Source of the DNA: Psychrobacter sp. ANT_WB68
GTDB taxonomy: Bacteria; Pseudomonadota; Gammaproteobacteria; Pseudomonadales; Moraxellaceae
Direction of reading: 5' to 3'
NCBI RefSeq assembly: GCF_008369115.1
Contig: NZ_VOAZ01000003.1
Location: 124,001-188,000, forward strand
Length of the DNA: 64,000 bases
The notes under the pieces were generated by a model. That model had not been told where the DNA came from. It made no database searches and saw nothing but the letters and a program-made list of their open reading frames with translations. Shown in pieces: positions 18,427 through 27,233 of the stretch (position 1 is its first letter; every line of letters starts with the position of its first letter). A program made the translations under genes and the position numbers.

Positions 18427-19365
18427 TTAACCGCGCGGATGATGCTCGGCATGCAACTTCTGCAATCTCGCCGTCGCCACATGGGTATAAATCTGCGTGG
18501 TCGATAAATCACTATGCCCAAGTAATAATTGCACGCTACGCAAGTCTGCACCATGATTGAGCAAATGGGTGGCGAAAGCATGACGTAAGGTATGTGGCGA
18601 TAGCTCTTTATCAATACTGGCGACTTTGGCGTATTTCTTCAATAGATACCAAAAGTTCTGCCGCGTCATATAACCACCTTGCGCGGTCAAAAACACTGCT
18701 TGGCAATTGCCTGATTTCAAATGCGCAATCAAATCACCACGAGCATGCGTTAAATAATCTTCCAGCGCATCTGCTGCATATTCGCCCAATGGTACCAGTC
18801 GAGTTTTATTCCCTTTACCCGTAATTTGTAGCCAACCAGAGTTTAGATTGACTTGCTCTAGCGATAGATTGATTAGCTCGCTAACCCGCAGACCACAGGC
18901 ATAGAGCACCTCTAACATGGCTTTATCACGCAGACCGAGCGCCGTGCTGCTGTCAGGTGCGGCAAGTAGGTTATCGATATCCGCCTCGCTCAAATCCTTT
19001 GGCAATGGACGGCCCAATTTGGGACTTTTGATCCGCTCGCACGGATTGTCTTCACGTAAATTACTAGCAATCATCCATAGATAAAACTGACGCAAGCTTG
19101 AGAGCATCCGTGCTTGCGTACGCGGCGTTTTGCTTTCCTGAGTAAGGGTTGATAGACAGTGCAGTACGTCTTCAGGCTGCCATTTCGTCAGCGCAATAGG
19201 ATTGGTCAGCTCGCAAGAGCGCAAGTCACGCACATAAGCATTACGCGTCCGCGTTGCAAGACCACGAGCGAGCATCGCTTGGCGAAATTCCGTGATATAA
19301 GCTGGTTCGTCATCAACCGCCAGCGCTTTTGGTTGGCGCTGTTGCACAGCACGGTCGCGGCTCAT
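18427..19365 (-). CDS. xerD: Site-specific tyrosine recombinase XerD
   Basis: Recombinase that with XerC resolves chromosome dimers at dif under FtsK control. It has 312 residues with an N-terminal SAM-like core-binding domain (about 25-110) and a catalytic domain. Visible active-site elements are Arg in YACGLRVSEL, the beta-hairpin Lys (GKGNKTR), HTLRHAFATHLL (HxxR), and GHSDLSTTQIYTHV with the second His and the nucleophile Tyr. The N-terminus is about 15 residues longer than in E. coli. Its last 17 codons are duplicated at 17936-17986. XerD rather than XerC is my reading of the overall sequence. Confidence 0.88.
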   Translation of the reverse strand: MSRDRAVQQRQPKALAVDDEPAYITEFRQAMLARGLATRTRNAYVRDLRSCELTNPIALTKWQPEDVLHCLSTLTQESKTPRTQARMLSSLRQFYLWMIASNLREDNPCERIKSPKLGRPLPKDLSEADIDNLLAAPDSSTALGLRDKAMLEVLYACGLRVSELINLSLEQVNLNSGWLQITGKGNKTRLVPLGEYAADALEDYLTHARGDLIAHLKSGNCQAVFLTAQGGYMTRQNFWYLLKKYAKVASIDKELSPHTLRHAFATHLLNHGADLRSVQLLLGHSDLSTTQIYTHVATARLQKLHAEHHPRG

Positions 19366-19389
19366 AAGACAGGACTCGGTGATTGAATG

Positions 19390-20604
19390 TTAAACACGTT
19401 CTAAGCACCATAACGAAGTGATTTCCGCACTGCGCGCGGCAAATAGAGGATCGGTATCATCTTGACTGCGACCATGCTTAGGTTTTGTATCAAGACGATA
19501 TTTTACGGTTAAACCACTATCTGCAAACCAGCCTAATAATTCCTCACGAGTACGTAGCTGCAAATGCTCAGCCAAGTCCGACAGAATTAACCAGACTTCT
19601 CCTTGCTCGGCTAAATGAGTTTTCGCGCCTTGTAGAAACCCACGCAGCATTTTGCTATTGGCATCATAAACGGCATACTCTAAAGGCGAGCTTGGCTTAG
19701 CAGGCAACCAAGGTGGATTACAAACAATTAGATTGGCGAGTGGCGCATCAGTCGGATATAAATCCGCTTGCTGTAACTGTACGCTAGTTAACGCTAAACG
19801 TGTAAAGTTCTCTTTGGCGCAGGCTAAAGCACGTGGATTTAAGTCTGTGGCAATCACCTGTTTGACACCGCGCTGTGCCAAGATAATAGCCAGCAAGCCA
19901 GTGCCCGTACCGATATCATAGGCAACATCATGAACTTTTGGCAACGGTGCATCGAGCAATAGCTGCACATATTCATGACGGGTTGGCGCAAAGACGCCAT
20001 AATGCGGGAAAATTGATAGGCCTAGACTTTCAATCGGTACGCCTTTTTCGCGCCACTGCGCTGCACCCAATACACCTTGTAGGTCACGAAACGATAGCAC
20101 GCATGATTCATTCAGTTCTTTATCCAACTGACCAAAAGCTACTGTACAGGCGGCACTGACATCAGGGGCACGACGTAATTGGCTGACATAATTGGCATCA
20201 AGCTCTAATAGCAAGCGGCTTAATATGCGCGCACGCTGGGCTTGGATTTGGCGTTGTTGATGAAACAAGTTAGGTATTTCTTTAGGCGCAACCGATTTAT
20301 CAGCCGCAGATTTATTTGCGGCTTTTTTAACCTTACGCAACTCAGAGCGCTCATTAGTGCGATCGATACGCCGACCAAGCGCTTGTAGCAATTGCCGCGC
20401 ATTATGAAAGTCACCGCGCCATAGTAATGATGTGCCTTCGCAAGCTAAGCGGTAAGCATCATCCGCGGTTGTTTTGTCATCGACCAATACAATACGCGCA
20501 GGCGGCGCATGATTGCTTTCAGACAACCAAAGTGCTTGATGTAAGGTTTCGTTTCCGTCTTTGTTTTCGAGCCACTGCACATACTGCTTTTGGGTTGCTA
20601 ACAC
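19390..20604 (-). CDS. Class I SAM-dependent methyltransferase (NPPW motif)
   Basis: Predicted cytosolic methyltransferase of about 404 residues. The N-terminal 180 residues form an unassigned domain; the Rossmann part has YDIGTGTGLLAIIL and the VCNPPWLPAKPS catalytic motif, as in PrmC/HemK-like and MTS-family enzymes acting on glutamine or nucleic-acid amino groups. The frame is open to 20670, but GTG 20604, preceded by AAAGG about eight bases upstream, is the better start. It lies 24 bp upstream of xerD on the same strand, so the two are probably cotranscribed. The substrate is unknown. Confidence 0.78.
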   Translation of the reverse strand: MLATQKQYVQWLENKDGNETLHQALWLSESNHAPPARIVLVDDKTTADDAYRLACEGTSLLWRGDFHNARQLLQALGRRIDRTNERSELRKVKKAANKSAADKSVAPKEIPNLFHQQRQIQAQRARILSRLLLELDANYVSQLRRAPDVSAACTVAFGQLDKELNESCVLSFRDLQGVLGAAQWREKGVPIESLGLSIFPHYGVFAPTRHEYVQLLLDAPLPKVHDVAYDIGTGTGLLAIILAQRGVKQVIATDLNPRALACAKENFTRLALTSVQLQQADLYPTDAPLANLIVCNPPWLPAKPSSPLEYAVYDANSKMLRGFLQGAKTHLAEQGEVWLILSDLAEHLQLRTREELLGWFADSGLTVKYRLDTKPKHGRSQDDTDPLFAARSAEITSLWCLERV

Positions 20605-20710
20605 GTTATCTACCTTTAATTTGTGAATGATATGTTTTGTACAAAGCAAAGATATCTTTGTGCTTTTCATGCTCTTAAATCATTAATGCGTTAGAGGTGA
20701 TTAAATGCAT

Positions 20711-21043
20711 TTAAGCATTCTTTTTCTTGACCAAATACCGATAAAGCGTGGCGCTGGTTGGCGCGTTATCATCGCCAGCGACTCTTATTTCATCCGGATC
20801 GATATTTAAATCCACATTTTCAGCAAGTGTCTCTTGATGGACAAGCGTATGCCCCAAATGACGGCAAAAATTAGGAATGTCGCGAGTTGTCGCCGGATCA
20901 GTGGCGAGTATTTCAATCACTTCACCAGCATCGGCTTTACGAATTGTTCGATGCAACATCATGACCGGCTCAGGACAAATGAGTCCTTGGGTATCTAAAT
21001 GATGTTGAATAGTAGTATCAGATATTGAAGGTGTCATAGTCAT
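20711..21043 (-). CDS. tusA: Sulfurtransferase TusA-family protein
   Basis: Small (110 residues) cytosolic sulfur carrier of the TusA/SirA family. The family signature is LDTQGLICPEPVMMLHRTIR, where the Cys in CPxP carries the persulfide, followed by GEVIEILATDPATTRDIPNFCRHLGH. TusA feeds sulfur to TusBCD/TusE and MnmA for 2-thiouridine in tRNA, and to molybdenum cofactor synthesis. The protein has a C-terminal tail longer than E. coli TusA (81). A membrane-protein gene precedes it on the same strand. Confidence 0.9.
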   Translation of the reverse strand: MTMTPSISDTTIQHHLDTQGLICPEPVMMLHRTIRKADAGEVIEILATDPATTRDIPNFCRHLGHTLVHQETLAENVDLNIDPDEIRVAGDDNAPTSATLYRYLVKKKNA

Positions 21044-21115
21044 GATTTTGAATCGATAAAGTATGGTTAAAGTTTTTTGCTATTCATTTGTTGCCGTACC
21101 ATGTGTTCAGCTGCT

Positions 21116-21595
21116 TTACGCTTCTTTAACAACATCAGCTTCTTTGTCGGCTTCCAAAAAGTTAAAAAAGCGCTTAAAGCTCACTTTGAATAAAAATGCT
21201 ACGCCAAGCCAGCAGGATAACCCCAACCAAGCAGTATCTGCAAATAATAGCCCGCCAAGCAATATGATCGTTGATACGCCAATAGTCATAGCAATCATCG
21301 ATGGCTGATTTAAGCGATAACGATAAATCACCAATGCATCGTAAACGGTAATGGGAATCGTGAGCGCTACTAAAGCGTATGGCAAGTTATAGAAGAGTTG
21401 ATAAAGCAGCTGATTGTCATGAAAGGTTTTGATACTGGCAATGGTGCCAAAAACCATAAAGGCGAAGATAGCAGCATAAATAAGATAAATTGCTAATTGG
21501 TTTGCTCGCTGAGCACCTTTGATACGAGCAATCGCGAGCGGCGCAAAGCCACGTTGCGACTTGTTTTGCAAGGATTGGTCTGAGACAGTGGTCAT
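21116..21595 (-). CDS. Predicted inner-membrane protein, function unknown
   Basis: 159-residue protein with four hydrophobic segments: about residues 34-55, 68-84, 99-117 and 120-137. The ends are charged (KDKEADVVKEA-like acidic tail, basic N-terminus). I do not recognise a family. It lies between ruvX and tusA on the same strand, with gaps of about 70 bp on each side, so it could be cotranscribed with either. Base composition is like that of its neighbours, which argues for a resident gene. Confidence 0.65.
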   Translation of the reverse strand: MTTVSDQSLQNKSQRGFAPLAIARIKGAQRANQLAIYLIYAAIFAFMVFGTIASIKTFHDNQLLYQLFYNLPYALVALTIPITVYDALVIYRYRLNQPSMIAMTIGVSTIILLGGLLFADTAWLGLSCWLGVAFLFKVSFKRFFNFLEADKEADVVKEA

Positions 21596-21669
21596 ATTAA
21601 TCAGTCATTTATTCGTTTAGATGATGGAGCAAAGAGGCGCGGTATGTTAGCAATGGATTTACCGCACTA

Positions 21670-22185
21670 TTAATCCGCTTTAATGGCGTCGATGGCGATA
21701 CTGCTACTGGGATCAGCAAAGTAAGTTGACATCAAGATACAGGCGGAGATATCATCAATCGGGTCGCGCTCGTTTTTAATCCAGCCGTTCTCCCACGCAA
21801 TTTCGCGTGCTGCCACTGAAGTCAGGCGCTCATCGCAGAGGCTCACCACCACTGGTAGGTGCTGCTCCATAATTCTATGTGCCAAGCGGCGGGAAAATTT
21901 GTGCGCCCGCTTAGACAGCATCGAGCTACTACCATCCATATTAAGTGGCAACCCGACCACGACTTTTGCTACGCCCCAAACCTTGATAATGCCGAGCAAG
22001 TTATCCCAATCAGGCTGACCATTATTCATCGCCAAGATATCAAAAGCACGCGCAGTCTCGGTAATGGTATTACCTAACGCCATGCCCATCTTTTTGACCC
22101 CATAATCTAAGGCTAGGACAAGGTGTGGCTTAATAGCTGGTTCGGCATCTAGCGTATCTGTTATAAGCGTGCTATCTACCATCAT
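21670..22185 (-). CDS. ruvX: RuvX/YqgF family Holliday-junction resolvase-like protein
   Basis: RNase H-fold protein of 171 residues; in E. coli YqgF is implicated in 16S rRNA 5' processing, and the family is also described as a putative Holliday-junction resolvase. Motifs: LALDYGVKKMGMALGN with the first catalytic Asp (about residue 27), VVGLPLNMDGS, and SLCDERLTSVAARE with the Glu. A C-terminal DDISACILMSTYF includes the last Asp pair. The ATG at 22185 or the next codon is the start. It follows yqgE on the same strand, the yqgE-yqgF order usual in gammaproteobacteria. Confidence 0.92.
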   Translation of the reverse strand: MMVDSTLITDTLDAEPAIKPHLVLALDYGVKKMGMALGNTITETARAFDILAMNNGQPDWDNLLGIIKVWGVAKVVVGLPLNMDGSSSMLSKRAHKFSRRLAHRIMEQHLPVVVSLCDERLTSVAAREIAWENGWIKNERDPIDDISACILMSTYFADPSSSIAIDAIKAD

Positions 22186-22254
22186 AAGGGGTATGTCCTA
22201 TTTCTGTATTCATTGAGCAAGTGATGCTGAGTATATAGTACTCAGTATATAATG

Positions 22255-22818
22255 CTAAGCATGGCCGATATCGCTGCTCAGATAGTCAAAATTCACGCCA
22301 ATCTTATCGGCAGCTATTTGCCAACGCTCTTCAAATGGCGTATCAAACAATAAGTTGAGATCCGCAGGACAGACGAGCCAGTCGCCGTTATTAATTTCTT
22401 GGTCGAGCTGTTTTTTACCCCAGCTGGCATGACCTAAGCACAGCTGATAATGACCAACGCCTTGACCAGCAGCGATACGTTTAAGAATATCTTGACTGGT
22501 GGTGATACAGACGTTCTCTGATATCGCAAAAGAAGACGCCCATTCCGGCTGACCGGTATGCAGGACAAAGCCAATTTCTGGATACATAGGACCACCTTCT
22601 AACGCCACATCTTCCATCACTTGCGGATCAGTCACTTCAATATCTAAGTCTTCTAGCAGTTTGCCAACGCGCGACTGCTCCAATGGACGATTGACCATCA
22701 GACCAAGTGCACCGTTTTTATCATGGCGACAAATATAAATCAGCGCCTGCTCAAACCGTGGGTCTGACAGCTCTGGCGCGGCGATTAAGAAATGATGGGT
22801 CAAATTGGCTTTAGACAT
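22255..22818 (-). CDS. yqgE: YqgE/AlgH family protein
   Basis: 187-residue protein of the YqgE/AlgH family (DUF179), whose biochemical role is not settled; AlgH was linked to alginate control in Pseudomonas. Family features: [28 protein letters not shown] at the start, then [26 protein letters not shown] and [19 protein letters not shown]. It precedes ruvX by 69 bp on the same strand, a conserved pairing, so the two are likely cotranscribed. Confidence 0.92.
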   Translation of the reverse strand: MSKANLTHHFLIAAPELSDPRFEQALIYICRHDKNGALGLMVNRPLEQSRVGKLLEDLDIEVTDPQVMEDVALEGGPMYPEIGFVLHTGQPEWASSFAISENVCITTSQDILKRIAAGQGVGHYQLCLGHASWGKKQLDQEINNGDWLVCPADLNLLFDTPFEERWQIAADKIGVNFDYLSSDIGHA

Positions 22819-22936
22819 AGCAAAAAACGCAACCTAATATGAATGGTGAGACACCACTATATGGCGATACTGAGTAAAAAATCAACCAAAGCAAATGTTT
22901 AGTGGTGATTCGACGTTAATGCTTAACCGTAAAGTT

Positions 22937-24619
22937 TTATTTAACATCGCTCAATAAACTACGGGCATGGTCACGGGTGACGTCAGTAATAGTTACGCCG
23001 CCCGACATGCGTGCTAGCTCGTCGACTTGCGCGCTATCGGTTAAGATTAATAGCTCACTTTCGGTTTGCTCATCATGATGTTTTTGTACCAAGATATGCT
23101 GATGGGCTTGCGCCGCGACTTGCGCTTGGTGGGTAATAGCCAATAACTGCTGCGTCTGCCCAAGCGCACGCAGCAGCTCACCGACCACTTGCGCCGTGCC
23201 GCCACTAATACCCACATCGACTTCATCAAATACTAGCATGGGCTTGGCAGCATTATTATCGGCATTGGTCGCTTGCAATACTTGCATAACCAGTGCCATC
23301 CGTGACAGCTCACCGCCCGAAGCAATCTTATGCAGTGGCTGCATCGGCATACCGACGTTGGCGCTAAATAACAAATCAATATCATAGCAACCTTGCGCAC
23401 TATACTGGCTAGATTCAGATTTTTTAGTAAAGACAAACTCGCAGCGCGCATTGGGTAAGGCAAGCGGCTGTAATTGCTTTATAAGTTGTTTGCTAACAGT
23501 CGGCGCGGCTTTTGAGCGTGCTTTATTTAACTGAGTTGCAAGCGCAAGATAGTCTTGCCATGCTTGCTCGATTTGTGCCGCCATAGCATCGCTACTGAGC
23601 TCGTTTTCTAACTGCTCTAGTTGTGCTTCCCAGCCTTTTGCTTCATCGATTAAGTCGCCTGCTGGCAAGCCATGCTTACGTGACAAGCGGTGCCCCAGAC
23701 TTATTAGGCTGTCGAGTGTTTGCAAGCGCTCAGGATCAGGTAGCTGCTGCTCCGCATAATCCGATAGTAACCCTGTCACCTCAGTGATTTGCTGCTGCGC
23801 TAAATGCAGTTGTTCGGAGGCTTGCTCAAAGGTTTGACTGACGCTCATTTGGTTATCACAAAGCTTAATTGCTTGCCCAAGCAAGGTCATGACGTCAGGC
23901 TCATCAGTATCATTGTCGAGCAGATGCAAGCCATGGCTGGCCTCTTGCATTAAGGCTTCGATATTAGACAGCTCTTCGTGCTCTGCTTCAACTTCTGCAT
24001 AATCTACAGCCAATAAAGGTGCAATGTCAGCAAGTTGACTTTGCAACAGTTGCATACGGTCTTGGCGCTGGGCTTCGCGACTTGCGATATCATCAGCCCG
24101 GCGTTTGAGCTGCTGATAAGCTTGATAGCTACTAGCCGTCTGTGCAGCCAGCGGCGTGATTTGCGCCATCTCGTCCAGCCATTGCACCACAAATTGTGGC
24201 TTCAGTAGCGCCTGCTGAGCATGTTGACTATGGATATTAACCAGTAAGGCACCGAGACTTTTTAGCTCAGCCAAACTGACTGGCGTGCCATTTAACCACG
24301 CTTTTGAGCGCCCTATATTACTGAGTTGACGGCGAATAAGGACTTCGGGTTCTTCTAGAGGTCGGTCGTTTTTAGCAAACCATTCCGCAACGACGTCATT
24401 ATTTTCTACATCAAACTGCGCATAAATATCGGCGTACGCAGCCCCATGTCTGACCATCGCACTGTCGGCGCGCTCGCCTATACATAGAGATAACGCATCC
24501 AATAATAATGACTTGCCAGCCCCCGTCTCACCGGTGATGACATTGAAGCCTTCAGCCACACTCAGCTCATGCTGAGCAATCAATGCAAACTGATGTAAAG
24601 TTAATGATACTAGCATCAA
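22937..24619 (-). CDS. recN: DNA repair protein RecN
   Basis: SMC-like ATPase that promotes double-strand break repair and sister cohesion. It has 560 residues with N-terminal Walker A GETGAGKSLLLDAL (about 30), a long central coiled coil (about 150-350) and the C-terminal HKIASGGELSRMALVMQV signature, Walker B MLVFDEVDVGISGG and the final domain with the switch His. The start is ATG 24619 or 24616. recN is SOS-controlled in many bacteria; I do not see an E. coli-type LexA box in the upstream DNA, in keeping with Moraxellaceae, which lack a classic LexA. Confidence 0.95.
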   Translation of the reverse strand: MMLVSLTLHQFALIAQHELSVAEGFNVITGETGAGKSLLLDALSLCIGERADSAMVRHGAAYADIYAQFDVENNDVVAEWFAKNDRPLEEPEVLIRRQLSNIGRSKAWLNGTPVSLAELKSLGALLVNIHSQHAQQALLKPQFVVQWLDEMAQITPLAAQTASSYQAYQQLKRRADDIASREAQRQDRMQLLQSQLADIAPLLAVDYAEVEAEHEELSNIEALMQEASHGLHLLDNDTDEPDVMTLLGQAIKLCDNQMSVSQTFEQASEQLHLAQQQITEVTGLLSDYAEQQLPDPERLQTLDSLISLGHRLSRKHGLPAGDLIDEAKGWEAQLEQLENELSSDAMAAQIEQAWQDYLALATQLNKARSKAAPTVSKQLIKQLQPLALPNARCEFVFTKKSESSQYSAQGCYDIDLLFSANVGMPMQPLHKIASGGELSRMALVMQVLQATNADNNAAKPMLVFDEVDVGISGGTAQVVGELLRALGQTQQLLAITHQAQVAAQAHQHILVQKHHDEQTESELLILTDSAQVDELARMSGGVTITDVTRDHARSLLSDVK

Positions 24620-24826
24620 CGCCTCTCATGGCAGACAATGAAATTTATCAGTCATGCTGATCATTCATGTCTAAAATAGGTAAATAAGGGAATAAATGGC
24701 TCTGGTTAATGGTGCTAATGAGATAAAAAAGATTGGCAAATATTATGGTGGCAAAAGATAGTAAATACAAATTTTAAAGGTAATGAAAGTGAGCCGTTCA
24801 TTTTATAATAAGCGAAACTTTCCTAG

Positions 24827-24854
24827 TTGCTGTAACAAACTTTATAGATATAAT
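24827..24854 (+). promoter_or_regulatory. Sigma-70 promoter candidate upstream of ppnP
   Basis: TTGCTG (24827-24832), a 16-base spacer and TATAAT (24849-24854). It predicts a start near 24861, about 300 nt before the ppnP ATG. Confidence 0.6.
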
Positions 24855-25004
24855 GTGGTAGCATAATCTCACATAATGATAAACTCTTACCACCAGATTT
24901 TCATACAATCTGTGCTACAAGATTTATCTAATAGGTAATGAGATGCAGCTTTATGACTGTCAAAGTCAGTGTTGCATGATCGTTTTAAGCAGCGCAAGAC
25001 CAGT

Positions 25005-25053
25005 CTGACTCTATATTTAGCCGCTAATAACATCAAGCTAAATATAGAGTTAG
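25005..25053 (+). repeat. 16-bp inverted repeat (hairpin) in the ppnP leader
   Basis: 25005-25020 pairs with 25038-25053 (core CTCTATATTTAG / CTAAATATAGAG), with one G-U pair and a 17-nt loop. No T run follows, so it is not a typical terminator; it may be a regulator site or an RNA structure. Confidence 0.7.
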
Positions 25054-25158
25054 TCGTTAAAAAGCGATAATTCAGCTGTCATTTAGGCAGTTCATTATTC
25101 TTTAGTTTTTCAATTTGGTTTTTTAGTTTGGCAATAATTATTTGATAAGGAAGCCACT

Positions 25159-25494
25159 ATGACAGCGGCGCAATTTACCAATGTAACAGTCAATGCTCAA
25201 GCCACGATATCCTACGATGGTCGTTGCTCAAGCCATACCATTATGTTTGAGGACGGTCGCCATAAAACGTTAGGGGTTATTTTACCTTGCGATAATTTGG
25301 TCGAACACTATCACTTTAGCACCAATACCTCCGAACGCATCGAAATTATCAGCGGTGAGTGCGAGGTTAAAATAAATGGCGAAGAAGAATTCAGCTACTA
25401 CCGTGCAGGACAATCGTTCGTGGTCGAAGGCAATAGTGGCTTTAACTTACGGACGGAAGAAATCGTACAGTATATCTGTCACTTAGAAGGCTGA
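25159..25494 (+). CDS. ppnP: Pyrimidine/purine nucleoside phosphorylase PpnP
   Basis: Small cupin-fold enzyme (DUF1255, E. coli YaiE/PpnP) that phosphorolyses several nucleosides to base plus ribose-1-phosphate. The 111-residue protein is a single cupin: FEDGRHKTLGVILP, then SERIEIISGECEVKING, then YRAGQSFVVEGNSGFNL. The N-terminus is a little longer than in E. coli (94). The start is ATG 25159 with AAGGAAG upstream. A long structured leader precedes it and a terminator follows. Confidence 0.88.
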   Translation: MTAAQFTNVTVNAQATISYDGRCSSHTIMFEDGRHKTLGVILPCDNLVEHYHFSTNTSERIEIISGECEVKINGEEEFSYYRAGQSFVVEGNSGFNLRTEEIVQYICHLEG

Positions 25495-25547
25495 TACGCC
25501 TCAAGGTGTCGTTAGATGATTGATGACGCCAAAAAAGCCAATGATTC

Positions 25548-25588
25548 AAAAGAAATAAATCTTATAATAAGGTTTATTTCTTTTTTTT
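25548..25588 (+). terminator. Terminator of ppnP
   Basis: A 12-bp AT-rich stem (25548-25559 with 25573-25584), a 13-nt loop and a T run to 25588. It lies 53 bp after the ppnP stop. Confidence 0.8.
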
Positions 25589-25692
25589 GGTGACATTATT
25601 TCTTTTAGCCGTTGATTAATTGCTACAATTATCGCTATATTTTTTTCTTTATCGCCGCGCGCGATATCCACTTTATAATCGGCAGGCCTATT

Positions 25693-26463
25693 ATGGCAAA
25701 ACCCAGCTATTTCTATGGTATTCACGCGATTGATGCCTTACTCGAACACCGTCCTCTCGATGGATTAAGCTTATTTGTCCAGCAAGGACGTGAGACTGAC
25801 AGCCAAGTGCAAGAGATTATGGCGCAAGCACGTGATAATGGCATTAGTATCCAACCGACGCAAAAAGACAAGCTCACGCAACTGTGCGGCAGCCCGCAGC
25901 ACCAAGGCGTGGTGCTTAATGCTCGTCCCTTAGGTTTCGCTGATGAAGGTTTACTAGATACTCTTGCAGAACGTGAGGATTGTTTGCTACTGGTACTAGA
26001 CCAAATCACCGATGCGCATAACTTTGGTGCATGTTTACGTACTGCGGTGGCAATGGGCGTTGATGCGGTTATTTGTCCAAAACACCATGCGGCAAGTCTA
26101 ACGCCAACTGTTGCTAAGGTATCGGTAGGGGCAGCAGAGATGATGCCTATCGTCAGTGTGACCAATCTAGCACGTACGTTAACCAAGATTAAAAACGCTG
26201 GTGTGTTTGTCTTTGGTACGGCTTTAAATGCAGATGCCAAACCGATACATGCGGCCGATTTGACGGGCAAAACTGCTATTATTATGGGGTCAGAGGGCGA
26301 GGGTATGCGTCGCCTGACAACAGAAAGCTGTGATGAGCTGGTTTATATTCCGATGTCAGGAAACGAGCATGGTAACTTACAAAGTTTAAATGTCAGTGTT
26401 GCTACCGGTATGGCGTTATACGAGATTAATCGACAGCGAACTTTAGCTGCTGGGCAAGCGTAA
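25693..26463 (+). CDS. rlmB: 23S rRNA 2'-O-methyltransferase RlmB (Gm2251)
   Basis: SPOUT-class enzyme methylating the ribose of G2251 in the 23S P loop. It has 256 residues when started at ATG 25693 (MAKPSYFYGIHAIDALL); the frame is open further upstream, but the family begins here. It has an N-terminal substrate-binding domain (about 1-75) and SPOUT motifs NFGACLRTA (about 115), IIMGSEGEGMRR (about 195) and IPMSGNEHGNLQSLNVSVATG (about 218). The 3' end overlaps the coaE 3' end by 38 bp tail to tail. Confidence 0.94.
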   Translation: MAKPSYFYGIHAIDALLEHRPLDGLSLFVQQGRETDSQVQEIMAQARDNGISIQPTQKDKLTQLCGSPQHQGVVLNARPLGFADEGLLDTLAEREDCLLLVLDQITDAHNFGACLRTAVAMGVDAVICPKHHAASLTPTVAKVSVGAAEMMPIVSVTNLARTLTKIKNAGVFVFGTALNADAKPIHAADLTGKTAIIMGSEGEGMRRLTTESCDELVYIPMSGNEHGNLQSLNVSVATGMALYEINRQRTLAAGQA

Positions 26464-27115
26464 GGTAGTCTTGGTGTAAGGGCTCAAGCTGGACATATAG
26501 CGCCGCAAGATCGCTGTCGTTGAGTACCACATCATCTGCATGACGATTACGCTCTTCGCGGCTCAGCTGATTGACCATAATGGCTTTAATCTTCTGCACG
26601 CTTTGCTCGTCACGCTGACTGGCACGCGCAAGTTGGGTGTCCTCAGTGGCATCCATGACCAAAATACGGTGGCATAAATTGGCCAGCCCCGCTTCTGCGG
26701 CTTCAATGAGCAGGGGTGCTGATAGCACCACGTATGGTGACGTACTGGCTGCTAGTTGCAGTTTTGCGGCTTCACGTATCGCTGGATGGGTGATGGCCTC
26801 AAGCTCAATCAAGGCTTCAGGATGGGTAAAGACATGGGTGCGCACGGCGGCACGATCCATTTCACCATCGGCTTTTAACACCCAATCACCAAATTTTCTT
26901 TTGATTTTGCGTAAAGTGGCGCTACCCTTAGCGACCACTTCATGAGCAATCACATCAGCATCAATAATATCAATCCCTTGCTGGGCAAACCACTCACTCG
27001 CAGCCGACTTGCCACTGCCGATACCACCCGTCAAACCAACGACTAACGTCTTGCTTTTGGCTTGATGAGGTTGGGGTTGATAGGAATAAGATGAAGATGA
27101 AGCATAGTTTGACAT
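26426..27115 (-). CDS. coaE: Dephospho-CoA kinase
   Basis: Last step of coenzyme A synthesis: ATP-dependent phosphorylation of dephospho-CoA. The P-loop GLTGGIGSGKSAAS sits at about residues 28-41, followed by DADVIAHEVV, AITHPAIREA and RNRHADDVVLNDSD. The protein has a Ser/Gln-rich N-terminal extension of about 20 residues before the usual start; no internal ATG replaces it. It lies downstream of pilD on the same strand, an arrangement (pilBCD-coaE) common in Pseudomonas and its relatives. Confidence 0.94.
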   Translation of the reverse strand: MSNYASSSSYSYQPQPHQAKSKTLVVGLTGGIGSGKSAASEWFAQQGIDIIDADVIAHEVVAKGSATLRKIKRKFGDWVLKADGEMDRAAVRTHVFTHPEALIELEAITHPAIREAAKLQLAASTSPYVVLSAPLLIEAAEAGLANLCHRILVMDATEDTQLARASQRDEQSVQKIKAIMVNQLSREERNRHADDVVLNDSDLAALYVQLEPLHQDYLTLAQQLKFAVD

Positions 27116-27233
27116 AGTGATGACTTATTTAACTGATAGAAGAGGAATAACCGTAATAGACCAATGACATATTCTAGCAGGTTAAAGACCCTCTTTTGAG
27201 AAATTGCTGGTCTACTTGCATGAGTATATAAGG

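Larger units (their letters stand above)
24620..25158. other. Structured intergenic region upstream of ppnP
   Basis: A 539-bp gap between divergent recN and ppnP. It contains a good plus-strand sigma-70 promoter (24827-24854), a small nested hairpin near 24943-24978 and the large inverted repeat at 25005-25053. No coding frame is supportable. It could be a long leader of ppnP or an independent small RNA. Confidence 0.5.

Noticed and set aside
18228-18614. 128-codon minus-strand frame overlapping DUF3817 and xerD
   Set aside because: It is a frame shadow of two well-supported genes on the same strand.
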